Source: an uncultured Selenomonadaceae bacterium (GTDB taxonomy: Bacteria > Bacillota_C > Negativicutes > Selenomonadales > Selenomonadaceae). From it: a DNA stretch of 10,471 bases. The stretch covers positions 1 to 10,471 of the forward strand of contig CAMIWP010000017.1 of the NCBI GenBank assembly GCA_946402475.1. The letters are read 5' to 3'. Under the pieces are notes generated by a model. The model was not told where the DNA came from. It saw only the letters and a list, made by a program, of their open reading frames with translations, and did no database searches. A program made the translations under genes and the position numbers. Position 1 is the first letter of the stretch; each line of letters starts with the position of its first letter. This document shows, piece after piece, positions 1-6,403 of this stretch.

Positions 1-1
1 C

Positions 2-520
2 GATTGCGAAAAACAGGAAGTCGAGTCCTCTCCCCCCTGCAAGATCATAGGCAAGAAAATCGGAGAACATCTTGCGGGATGTGAGAAGGTAGTGCTCCTG
101 TCGGCTACTGTGGGAGAAGAGATCGAGGAAACCGTAACCCAACGCTTCCAGGAAGGGAAATATACGTTCTCCCTTCTCCTGGATGCCGCAGCCACCACTG
201 CGGTGGAACAGTTGGCGGATGCTATGGAAAAGGCCATTGCCCCCAAAGCGGCGGCCAAGGGATACGCCATGCGCTGGCGGTTCAGTCCCGGCTATGGCGA
301 CTGGCCACTGGAACAGCAGCCCGACATTCTTCGCCTGAGCGGTGGAGAAAAAATAGGCATGTCCCTTTCGGAATCCCTCATGCTCATACCGCGAAAATCC
401 ATCACCGCCGTCATCGGCTTATATCAAAAGGATTCCGTAATGGAAGGTTCTACAGACCACAGAACGACAAGAGGCTGCGAAAGCTGCAACAGGAAGGACT
501 GCCCGTCCCGCAGCGGGTGA
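2..520 (+). CDS. MetH activation-domain protein (reactivates B12-dependent methionine synthase), 5' partial
   Basis: The reading frame is open from the first bases of the window to a TGA at 518-520, so the start lies upstream; 172 codons are visible of a protein I expect to be a little over 200 residues. The segment at about 278-310 encodes RFSPGYGDWPL, the counterpart of the RPxPGYP-type signature that binds S-adenosylmethionine in the MetH activation domain. It is followed by GMSLSESLMLIPRKS and a cysteine-rich tail (CESCNRKDC) typical of stand-alone activation proteins. In this family the protein binds AdoMet and lets an electron donor and AdoMet re-methylate cobalamin that has oxidised to the inactive cob(II)alamin form. 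The next gene is a MetH lacking exactly this domain, starting 44 nt downstream, which strongly supports the call. Stand-alone versions are known, for example in Thermotoga maritima. Upstream regulation, such as a riboswitch, cannot be seen here. Confidence 0.88.
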   Translation, partial: DCEKQEVESSPPCKIIGKKIGEHLAGCEKVVLLSATVGEEIEETVTQRFQEGKYTFSLLLDAAATTAVEQLADAMEKAIAPKAAAKGYAMRWRFSPGYGDWPLEQQPDILRLSGGEKIGMSLSESLMLIPRKSITAVIGLYQKDSVMEGSTDHRTTRGCESCNRKDCPSRSG

Positions 521-564
521 AGTATGGAAACATCCATGAGGAACAACAACAGGGAGGACACAGT

Positions 565-2934
565 ATGATCCACATATTCGACGGAGCCATGGGCACCATG
601 CTTCAAGCAGGCGGGCTGGAGCCGGGAGCCTGTCCGGAACTCATGAACCTCCGACAGCCCGAGGTAGTGCAAAGGGTACACGAAGCCTATGTGAATGCCG
701 GATCCACCATCATCGAAACGAACACCTTTGGCGCCTGCGCCCTGAAGCTGAAACACTACGGCCTTGAAAGCCGCGTGGCAGAGATCAATACAGCCGCTGT
801 GAGGATCGCAAAAAAAGCTGCCGCCGGAAGGGCAAAGATCGCTGGTTCCATGGGACCCACCGGACGCTTCGTCCATCCCCTCGGAGATCTGGATTTCGAA
901 GAAGCCTACGGGACATTTCGCGAACAGGCCGCTGCCCTGGCCGAAGCAGGGGCAGACTACATCATCATTGAGACCTGCATCGACATCCAGGAAATGCGCG
1001 CGGCACTCCTTGCCGCAAAGGACGCGTGCAGCCTTCCCGTCATTTGCCAGCTCTCCTACAGCGAGGACGGGCGCACGGTCACAGGGACGGATCCCAAGTC
1101 GGCGGCCGTCATTCTCTCCGCCATGGGAGCGGACATCGTCGGTGTCAATTGTTCCCTCGGGCCGGAGCAGCTTGTTCCCATCGTAAGATCCCTGGCGGAA
1201 AACTGCGATGTTCCCATCAGCGTGCAACCCAATGCGGGCATGCCCTATCTTGAGCAAGGGAAAACAAGATTTCCCATGGGGCCGGAGGACTTCGGCGCAT
1301 GGGGCCCGAAACTGGCGGAGGCGGGAGCTTCCTTCCTGGGGGGATGCTGCGGCACAACCCCGGCCCACATCGAGGCCCTTGCCCGTGCGGTAAGGAACTG
1401 CGAGCCCAAAAGGAACAAGCGCCCCCGTCCCCTCATCCTTGCCAGCCGCAGCAAGACCGTCACCATTGACCGGGAGCTTCCCACCCGCCTCATCGGCGAG
1501 CGGATCAATCCCACGGGCCGAAAAAAGCTGGCCGCAGAAATCCGGGAAGGTTCCCTGCTCTCCGTGAAAAAAGAAACGGTGAACCAGGTCAAGGCGGGCG
1601 CCCATCTCCTCGACGTGAACATGGGGGTGGGCGGCATTGACCAAAGAGCTGCCATGAAGCGAGCCGTCACGGAGATCGCCCGCATCACCGACGCCCCCCT
1701 TGTCATCGACACGGGGGATGCCGAGGCCCTGGAAGCGGGCCTGCGGGCTTACCCGGGACGAGCCCTCATCAATTCCGTGACCGGGGAGACAAGCCGATTA
1801 CGGGGATTTCTTCCCTTGGCAAAAAAATACGGCGCCGCCATACTCTGCCTTCCCATCATCGATGAGGGCGTACCCAAGACCTCCGAAGAGCGCATCCGGG
1901 TCATGGAGACCATTCTCCGTGCCGCCAAGGAGCAGGGGCTGAAGGATGGGGATTTTCTGCTGGATGCCCTGGTCATGACGGTATCCGCCGACGCCAACGC
2001 CTGCCACGAAGTGCTGGATACCTTGAAAGGCTATCGTAAGACCTTTGGCTATCCCACCACCATGGGACTCAGCAATATCTCCTTCGGTCTTCCCAATCGT
2101 CCCCTCATCAACAGCACCTTTTTTGCCATGTGTCTCGCTGCCGGTTTGGACGCCCCTATCATGAATCCCTACGACACCGCCATGGAGAATACCCTCATGG
2201 CCGGTGCAGCGCTTTTGGGCAAGGATCCCAACGGCCTTTCCTTCAGCAGGAATGAGGCAAACCTCAGCGTTCCAAAAAAGGCCGCGGAAGCCAAGGAAAT
2301 TCCGGGAGACATTCTCTCCGCCATCAAGACGGCAGTCATCGACGGAGAGAAGGACAGCATTTCCCAACTGGTGGAAAAAGCCATTGCAGAAGGCCGCGGT
2401 GCCAATGAGATCACGGAGAAATCCCTGACGGCGGCCATGACAGACATCGGGGAAGACTTCGGCGCCGGGCGCATGTTCCTGCCTCAGGTACTCCTCTCGG
2501 CAGAAACCATGCGGGAGGCCTTCCACAAACTGAAGGAACTCCTTCCCGCCCAGAACACTTCCCATCAGGGCACCTTTGTCATCGCTACCGTCAAAGGGGA
2601 TGTCCACGACCTAGGCAAGAACATCACGGGAGCCCTTCTCGCCAACAGCGGTTTTCGACTCATCGACCTGGGCAAGGATGTGGATTCCCAGGAGATCGTC
2701 AAGGCAGCCATGGAGCACGATGCCGATATTGTGGGTCTCTGCGCCCTTATGACCACCACCATGGTGCAGATCGATAAGGTCATCGCCGAGCTTCACGAGG
2801 CAGGCTGCAGGGCAAAAGTCATGGTGGGCGGCGCAGCCCTCACCCAAGAATACGCCGATGAAGCCGGCGCAGATGCCTACGCCCCGGATGGAGTAAAAGC
2901 CGTAGAACTCGCCAAGGAACTGGTGAAAAGATGA
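565..2934 (+). CDS. metH: B12-dependent methionine synthase (homocysteine, pterin and cobalamin domains; no activation domain)
   Basis: This cytoplasmic enzyme transfers a methyl group from 5-methyltetrahydrofolate through cobalamin to homocysteine, giving methionine. The start is the ATG at 565, seven bases after AGGGAGG (551-557); a GTG at 517 in the same frame has no ribosome binding site and would add 16 unlike residues. The protein has 789 residues. Residues 1 to about 285 are the homocysteine methyltransferase barrel, with zinc-ligand cysteines C196 (GVNCSLGP) and C261/C262 (GGCCGTTP). Residues from about 305 to 550 are the pterin-binding barrel (IGERINPTG from 310, then LLDVNMG and MGLSNISFGLP). 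Residues from about 570 to 660 are the helical cap, and the remainder is the Rossmann B12 domain with DVHDLGKN, whose H681 should be the lower cobalt ligand. The chain ends there, whereas E. coli MetH has about 1,230 residues including an activation domain. The upstream neighbour supplies that part. No clear terminator follows. Confidence 0.96.
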   Translation: MIHIFDGAMGTMLQAGGLEPGACPELMNLRQPEVVQRVHEAYVNAGSTIIETNTFGACALKLKHYGLESRVAEINTAAVRIAKKAAAGRAKIAGSMGPTGRFVHPLGDLDFEEAYGTFREQAAALAEAGADYIIIETCIDIQEMRAALLAAKDACSLPVICQLSYSEDGRTVTGTDPKSAAVILSAMGADIVGVNCSLGPEQLVPIVRSLAENCDVPISVQPNAGMPYLEQGKTRFPMGPEDFGAWGPKLAEAGASFLGGCCGTTPAHIEALARAVRNCEPKRNKRPRPLILASRSKTVTIDRELPTRLIGERINPTGRKKLAAEIREGSLLSVKKETVNQVKAGAHLLDVNMGVGGIDQRAAMKRAVTEIARITDAPLVIDTGDAEALEAGLRAYPGRALINSVTGETSRLRGFLPLAKKYGAAILCLPIIDEGVPKTSEERIRVMETILRAAKEQGLKDGDFLLDALVMTVSADANACHEVLDTLKGYRKTFGYPTTMGLSNISFGLPNRPLINSTFFAMCLAAGLDAPIMNPYDTAMENTLMAGAALLGKDPNGLSFSRNEANLSVPKKAAEAKEIPGDILSAIKTAVIDGEKDSISQLVEKAIAEGRGANEITEKSLTAAMTDIGEDFGAGRMFLPQVLLSAETMREAFHKLKELLPAQNTSHQGTFVIATVKGDVHDLGKNITGALLANSGFRLIDLGKDVDSQEIVKAAMEHDADIVGLCALMTTTMVQIDKVIAELHEAGCRAKVMVGGAALTQEYADEAGADAYAPDGVKAVELAKELVKR

Positions 2935-2979
2935 TGACAGGGCAAGCTCGTTGAAAGGCCAATGATTCAAATTTCGTCT

Positions 2980-3009
2980 CTGGCAAAATTTGAACTATTA
3001 CGCTATAAT
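2980..3009 (+). promoter_or_regulatory. Predicted promoter of the 3091 gene (module copy 1)
   Basis: A perfect -10 box TATAAT lies at 3004-3009, with CTGGCA (four of six bases matching TTGACA) at 2980-2985 and an 18-bp spacer. The predicted transcription start is near 3016. The same arrangement and much of the same spacer (TGAAC, then CG, then the -10) recur twice at 9733-9833. The -35 region is bracketed by a 9-bp inverted repeat, TTCAAATTT at 2966-2974 and AAATTTGAA at 2986-2994, which could be an operator. Confidence 0.7.
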
Positions 3010-3021
3010 GAAAATATCGCA

Positions 3022-3055
3022 GGAAGAAATTGTTTCACGTGAAACAATTTCTTCC
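3022..3055. other. parS: parS centromere site inside a 34-bp perfect palindrome
   Basis: TGTTTCACGTGAAACA at 3031-3046 is the exact consensus 16-bp parS palindrome bound by chromosomal ParB (Spo0J in Bacillus), which loads ParB clamps and directs origin segregation and SMC loading. The symmetry continues perfectly for nine more bases on each side (GGAAGAAAT at 3022-3030, ATTTCTTCC at 3047-3055), so the full element is a loop-less 34-bp inverted repeat. It lies in the gap between metH and the 3091 gene, a few bases downstream of the predicted transcription start. The extension is not needed for ParB binding, so it may have an additional role such as an RNA hairpin in the leader. There is no T-run after it, so a simple terminator is unlikely. 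parS usually sits near the replication origin; parAB are not in this window. Confidence 0.88.
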
Positions 3056-3090
3056 AGTATTCCAATGTGTCGAGACAGGAGGTATGAACC

Positions 3091-3540
3091 GTGAAGAAGG
3101 CTTGGATTGCAGCGATTACCGCAGGGCTCATGATGAGCTCCTCCCTTTGCCTGGCGGCGGTGCCCGGGGATGCCATTGCCTTGGGCGGAGTTGCCCCGGG
3201 CTCCTCTGTAGAGGCGGCAAAGAGTATCTTTGGGACGCCCAATTATGCGGGCAAGAAACTGTATTTCCCCAATGGCGTCATCATCGAGGTATACGAGCAC
3301 AATCCCAATATGGTGGAAGAAATCGAGACCTGGACGGCACAAGGAGCGGCAACTCCCGGCGGGGTGCAGGTGGGCATGAATGAATCGGTACTGGAACGCA
3401 CCTATGGGCGTCCCGACAAATTCGAACAGGAATACAATGAAACAGAGTACACCTACTACAGCACAGACTATTTCAGAAAAATGGAATTCAAAGCAGTAAA
3501 CGGCACAATCGTAAAGATCAAGTGCGAAATCCGTGGATGA
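3091..3540 (+). CDS. Exported small protein of two similar halves (GGVxxG repeats), function unknown
   Basis: I do not recognise a named family. The start is GTG at 3091, eight bases after AGGAGG (3077-3082); an ATG at 3084 is in another frame and too close to the site. The 149-residue protein begins with a typical signal peptide (MKKAW, a hydrophobic stretch, cleavage probably after CLA at 20-22). No lipobox is present, since the cysteine is preceded by SSSL. The mature part holds two related units of equal length: GGVAPGSSVEAAKSIFGTP at 32-50 and GGVQVGMNESVLERTYGRP at 90-108, each followed by beta-strand-like sequence. The G-x-x-x-x-x-V-x-x-x-[FY]G-x-P pattern resembles the SmpA/OmlA (BamE) and BLIP-like small alpha/beta fold, which often binds other proteins; that likeness is inferred from pattern only. 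It probably acts outside the cytoplasmic membrane. It has its own promoter, with parS in its leader, and a hairpin follows its stop codon. Confidence 0.82.
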   Translation: MKKAWIAAITAGLMMSSSLCLAAVPGDAIALGGVAPGSSVEAAKSIFGTPNYAGKKLYFPNGVIIEVYEHNPNMVEEIETWTAQGAATPGGVQVGMNESVLERTYGRPDKFEQEYNETEYTYYSTDYFRKMEFKAVNGTIVKIKCEIRG

Positions 3541-3550
3541 AAACGAAATG

Positions 3551-3585
3551 CGCCTGAGCGTCGAGAGCTTCTTGACGCTCAGGCG
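3551..3585 (+). terminator. Strong 12-bp hairpin between genes, terminator-like without a T-run
   Basis: CGCCTGAGCGTC at 3551-3562 is perfectly complementary to GACGCTCAGGCG at 3574-3585, with an 11-base loop. It begins 11 nt after the stop codon of the small exported protein and ends 23 nt before the ATG of the SGNH gene. The following bases are TTCCTACATT, not a run of T, so it is either a weak intrinsic terminator, a 3'-end stabiliser of the upstream message, or an attenuator that sets expression of the downstream pair. No convincing promoter is seen between it and the next gene, which favours partial read-through. Confidence 0.55.
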
Positions 3586-3608
3586 TTCCTACATTGGAGG
3601 CTGAACTC

Positions 3609-4757
3609 ATGTACAAAAAAACATTCCGCAGACTATTGCGTATTTCCTGCCTGTCCCTTGCCCTGATGGGGATGAGTCTGCCCACTGCCGACATGGCGGA
3701 CGTCCCGGCAGACTCCCCGGAGATTCAATACTTCGGACGCTGGGATGCGAGGGACGGTGTACGGCGTTGCGGCTATGGAGCAACCTACATCAAAGCAAAC
3801 TTTACGGGTACAAGCCTAAAGGCAGATATGGAGGGATCCGGCATTTGGTGGCGGGTCAGCATCGACGGCGAGGCGTTTCGCCGCCTGAAGCCCCAAGGAA
3901 AGGCCACCCTTCTCGGAAAGGATCTGTCCCCCGGGGAGCATAAAGTGCTTCTTGTCCGCTCCACGGAAGGCCAGGCGGGCATCAGCGAATTTCGGGGATT
4001 CATCGTGGATGACGGCGCCGGACTGACAAAGCCGGATCCCTTGAAGAAGCGCCGCCTTGAATTCGTCGGGGATTCCATCACAGCGGGGGCCATAAATGAC
4101 GGCATCTTCCAAGGAAATAATTACAATGACGTGGAGGACAACGACATGTCCTACGGCCCCCAGTTGGCTCGGATGCTCCATGCGGACTACAGCGTTGTGG
4201 CGAAATCCGGGCAAGGGGTGGCACATAACTATACCGAGACATGGCCCCTGAAAGGAGTCCATGCCTGTGACAGCTACGACTGGACCTTTTTTTCCAACAG
4301 CTTCTCCCCCAAAAATCTTTCATGGGATACTGAAAAATTCCCCGTGGACGCCATCATCCTCTCCTTGGGAACCAATGATTTTTCCGACCCAAATCGCAAA
4401 CCCACCGCCGAGGAATTCAAGGAAGGCTACAGGAAACTCATTGCCATCGTCCGCAAAAAAAACCCCGGGAAACCCATCATCTGCACGGATCCGGTGCCAA
4501 ACAACGTCAATATACGGGCGCGTCTGTGGATCCGTCAAGTGGTGGAGGAGATGAGCGACCAAGGATATGAGAAGCTCTATTTTATTTCCATCAACGAGAA
4601 CGGTCCCCTGCTGAAGCCGGAAGACTTTGCCGATGGCACAACGCATCCCACAAAAGAGGGGTCCAAAAAACTCGCGGCCTACCTGAAAGATAAAGTGGCT
4701 ACCATCCTCGGCTGGCAACAAGAAAATATTCATGGCACCATATCGTCGGAATCTTGA
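3609..4757 (+). CDS. Exported two-domain SGNH/GDSL hydrolase, CE2-like acetylesterase
   Basis: This is a serine esterase of the SGNH superfamily, predicted to act outside the membrane on acetylated polysaccharide or a similar ester. The ATG at 3609 follows GGAGG (3596-3600) by eight bases; an in-frame TTG at 3594 overlaps that site and is rejected. Of 382 residues, the first 27-30 form a signal peptide (MYKKTFRRLL then a hydrophobic core). Residues from about 37 to 135 look like the N-terminal beta-sandwich of carbohydrate esterase family 2 (YFGRWD, GTSLKADMEGSGIWWRVSIDG). The catalytic domain follows: block I GDSITAG with nucleophile S156, block II KSGQGV, block III GTNDF with N256, and the last block DGTTHPT with D342 and H346. 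The Asp-His spacing is one residue longer than the usual DxxH. Characterised CE2 enzymes deacetylate xylan or mannan. The HD-GYP gene begins 16 nt downstream, so the two are probably co-transcribed. Confidence 0.85.
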   Translation: MYKKTFRRLLRISCLSLALMGMSLPTADMADVPADSPEIQYFGRWDARDGVRRCGYGATYIKANFTGTSLKADMEGSGIWWRVSIDGEAFRRLKPQGKATLLGKDLSPGEHKVLLVRSTEGQAGISEFRGFIVDDGAGLTKPDPLKKRRLEFVGDSITAGAINDGIFQGNNYNDVEDNDMSYGPQLARMLHADYSVVAKSGQGVAHNYTETWPLKGVHACDSYDWTFFSNSFSPKNLSWDTEKFPVDAIILSLGTNDFSDPNRKPTAEEFKEGYRKLIAIVRKKNPGKPIICTDPVPNNVNIRARLWIRQVVEEMSDQGYEKLYFISINENGPLLKPEDFADGTTHPTKEGSKKLAAYLKDKVATILGWQQENIHGTISSES

Positions 4758-4773
4758 ACGAGGAGCGTGAAAG

Positions 4774-6366
4774 ATGAATCACGAAAAAAAATCATTTCCG
4801 AATCAACCGCAAACATCTCTTTCCCAAAAAGAGATCCGGGAATTGGAAGGACATAATTGCAGAAGGAGTTCCGTCCGCACAAAGATCCTCTTGCTTCTGA
4901 CCGCTGCCCTCTTCCTCTTTGCCGCCATCTCCTCTGCCATCAGCTATAAACTCTACATGGATGCCTCCATCGAACAGCATAAGCGACTGGGACAGGGAAC
5001 CGCCAAACTGGCGGGAACCGTCATCGACCCCGCCATGGTAGACGAATACATCACCAGAGGAGAAACGGCCGAGGGATACGCAGAAACAAAGAGGAAACTC
5101 CAACAGATAAAAGAGAGTTCGCCGGACATCCAATACGTCTATGTCTATAAAATCATGGAGGACGGCTGCCACGTGGTGTTTGACCTGGACACGGAGGAAG
5201 GCAAGGGAGCCGAGCCGGGGGAAATCATGGCATTTGAAGAAGCCTTCTCGGAATACCTTCCCACCCTTCTGGCGGGAGGAAACATCGATCCGATCATTTC
5301 CGACGACACCTACGGATGGCTGCTGACGGTCTACTCCCCGGTTTATGATGACAAGGGCATCTGCCGTTGCTATGCCGCCGTGGATATTTCCATGGACAAC
5401 ATCCGGATCCAGTCCCAGGAATTTCTGAAAAAAGTGTGCCTGACCTTCCTCTGCATCTTCGTCATCATTCTCCTGGCCGCCTTCTGGCTGGCAAAGTACA
5501 ATCTGATCCTTCCCATCAACACCATGGCCCATGCGGTTGAAACCTTCGCTTACGACAGCCCGGAGGCCCTGGAAAAAAGCCTGAAGGAAATCAGCAGACT
5601 CGACATCCACACAGGGGACGAAGTGGAGAATCTCTATCGTTCCTTTGTCACCATGACAAGGAACAGTGTCCGATACATGACGGACATCCAACAGAAGAAC
5701 GAAACCATTTCCGACCTTCAAAACGCCCTGATCCTCACGTTGGCAGACATGGTGGAGCGACGGGACAAAAACACAGGGGAACACATCCGAAAGACTGCGG
5801 CCTATGTGGAAATCATCGCCCGGGAACTCCAGCGGGAAGGCGCCTATCCTAAGGAAATGACGGAGGATTTCATCAAGAATGTCATCACCTCCGCCCCCCT
5901 TCACGACGTGGGAAAAATCGGCGTTCCCGATGCCATCCTGAACAAACCCGGAAAACTCACGGATGAGGAATTCGAGATCATAAAATCCCACACGACTGTC
6001 GGCGGAAGGATCATCAGCAGTCTCATCACGGCAGTGCCGGAGTCCAAATATCTGTACGAGGCATTGGATCTTGCCATGTACCATCATGAGAAATGGAATG
6101 GACGGGGCTATCCCGCCGGGCTATCCGGGGAGGACATCCCCCTTTCCGCGCGCATCATGGCCGTTGCGGACGTATTCGACGCCCTGGTTTCCAACCGAAG
6201 CTACAAGAAGGGCTTCCCTTACGAGAAAGCTCTCGGCATCATCCAAGAAGAGCGGGGCTCCCACTTCGACCCGAAGATCGTGGACGCTTTCTTCGCCGTA
6301 AAGGACAAGATCCTGAAGGTTGCCGACACATTCAGCGAATTGGAAAAAAAGAAGGAAAGAGCATAA
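4774..6366 (+). CDS. Membrane HD-GYP protein with extracytoplasmic sensor, predicted cyclic di-GMP phosphodiesterase
   Basis: The ATG at 4774 follows AGGAG (4761-4765) by eight bases. The 530-residue protein has a polar N-terminus, a transmembrane helix at about 36-60, and an extracytoplasmic domain at about 61-219. That domain carries features of a Cache/PDC-like sensor (SPDIQYVYVYKI, then DTYGWLLTVYSPVYDDKG). A second helix follows at about 220-241, then a HAMP-like linker to about 305 and an HD-GYP domain at about 315-515. The metal-site residues are present: H337, the HD pair H377/D378, H406, H437/H438 and the GYP motif at 445-447 in HHEKWNGRGYP. HD-GYP enzymes hydrolyse cyclic di-GMP to pGpG or GMP in the cytoplasm, lowering a signal that controls motility and surface attachment. 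No GGDEF or receiver domain is present, so the external sensor is the likely input; its ligand cannot be told from sequence. It sits 16 nt after the SGNH esterase gene and ends at a terminator. Confidence 0.92.
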   Translation: MNHEKKSFPNQPQTSLSQKEIRELEGHNCRRSSVRTKILLLLTAALFLFAAISSAISYKLYMDASIEQHKRLGQGTAKLAGTVIDPAMVDEYITRGETAEGYAETKRKLQQIKESSPDIQYVYVYKIMEDGCHVVFDLDTEEGKGAEPGEIMAFEEAFSEYLPTLLAGGNIDPIISDDTYGWLLTVYSPVYDDKGICRCYAAVDISMDNIRIQSQEFLKKVCLTFLCIFVIILLAAFWLAKYNLILPINTMAHAVETFAYDSPEALEKSLKEISRLDIHTGDEVENLYRSFVTMTRNSVRYMTDIQQKNETISDLQNALILTLADMVERRDKNTGEHIRKTAAYVEIIARELQREGAYPKEMTEDFIKNVITSAPLHDVGKIGVPDAILNKPGKLTDEEFEIIKSHTTVGGRIISSLITAVPESKYLYEALDLAMYHHEKWNGRGYPAGLSGEDIPLSARIMAVADVFDALVSNRSYKKGFPYEKALGIIQEERGSHFDPKIVDAFFAVKDKILKVADTFSELEKKKERA

Positions 6367-6367
6367 G

Positions 6368-6402
6368 AAAAGGCGGACAGCGTGAACTGTCCACCTTTTT
6401 TT
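6368..6402. terminator. Bidirectional intrinsic terminator between converging genes
   Basis: AAAAGGCGGACAG (6368-6380) pairs with CTGTCCACCTTTT (from 6387) across a six-base loop, with one C/A mismatch in the stem. On the plus strand the stem runs straight into seven T residues (6396-6402), ideal for ending the HD-GYP transcript. On the minus strand it is followed by TTTTCTTATG, adequate for ending the M48 protease operon, whose stop codon is at 6404-6406. Confidence 0.9.
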
Positions 6403-6403
6403 C

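Noticed and set aside
517..564. Earlier GTG start for metH overlapping the upstream stop codon
   Set aside because: The overlap looks tempting, but there is no Shine-Dalgarno sequence before 517, while AGGGAGG is well placed for the ATG at 565 and the protein family begins there.
424..1644. 406-codon open frame on the minus strand across the start of metH
   Set aside because: It lies antisense to a clear metH, its product has no recognisable domains, and long antisense frames are expected in GC-rich coding DNA with this codon bias.
3084..3383. ATG at 3084 beside the AGGAGG as a start in another frame
   Set aside because: It is one base from the ribosome binding site and opens a frame without a signal peptide or family; the GTG at 3091 has correct spacing and a clear signal peptide.
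3573..3600. TTGACG as a -35 box for the SGNH gene
   Set aside because: It lies in the hairpin arm and no -10-like sequence follows at 16-18 bp; the position there is the ribosome binding site.
4792..6087. 431-codon minus-strand open frame inside the HD-GYP gene
   Set aside because: The plus-strand frame has a full set of HD-GYP motifs and a good ribosome binding site; the antisense frame is a shadow with low-complexity His/Gly/Asp-rich sequence.
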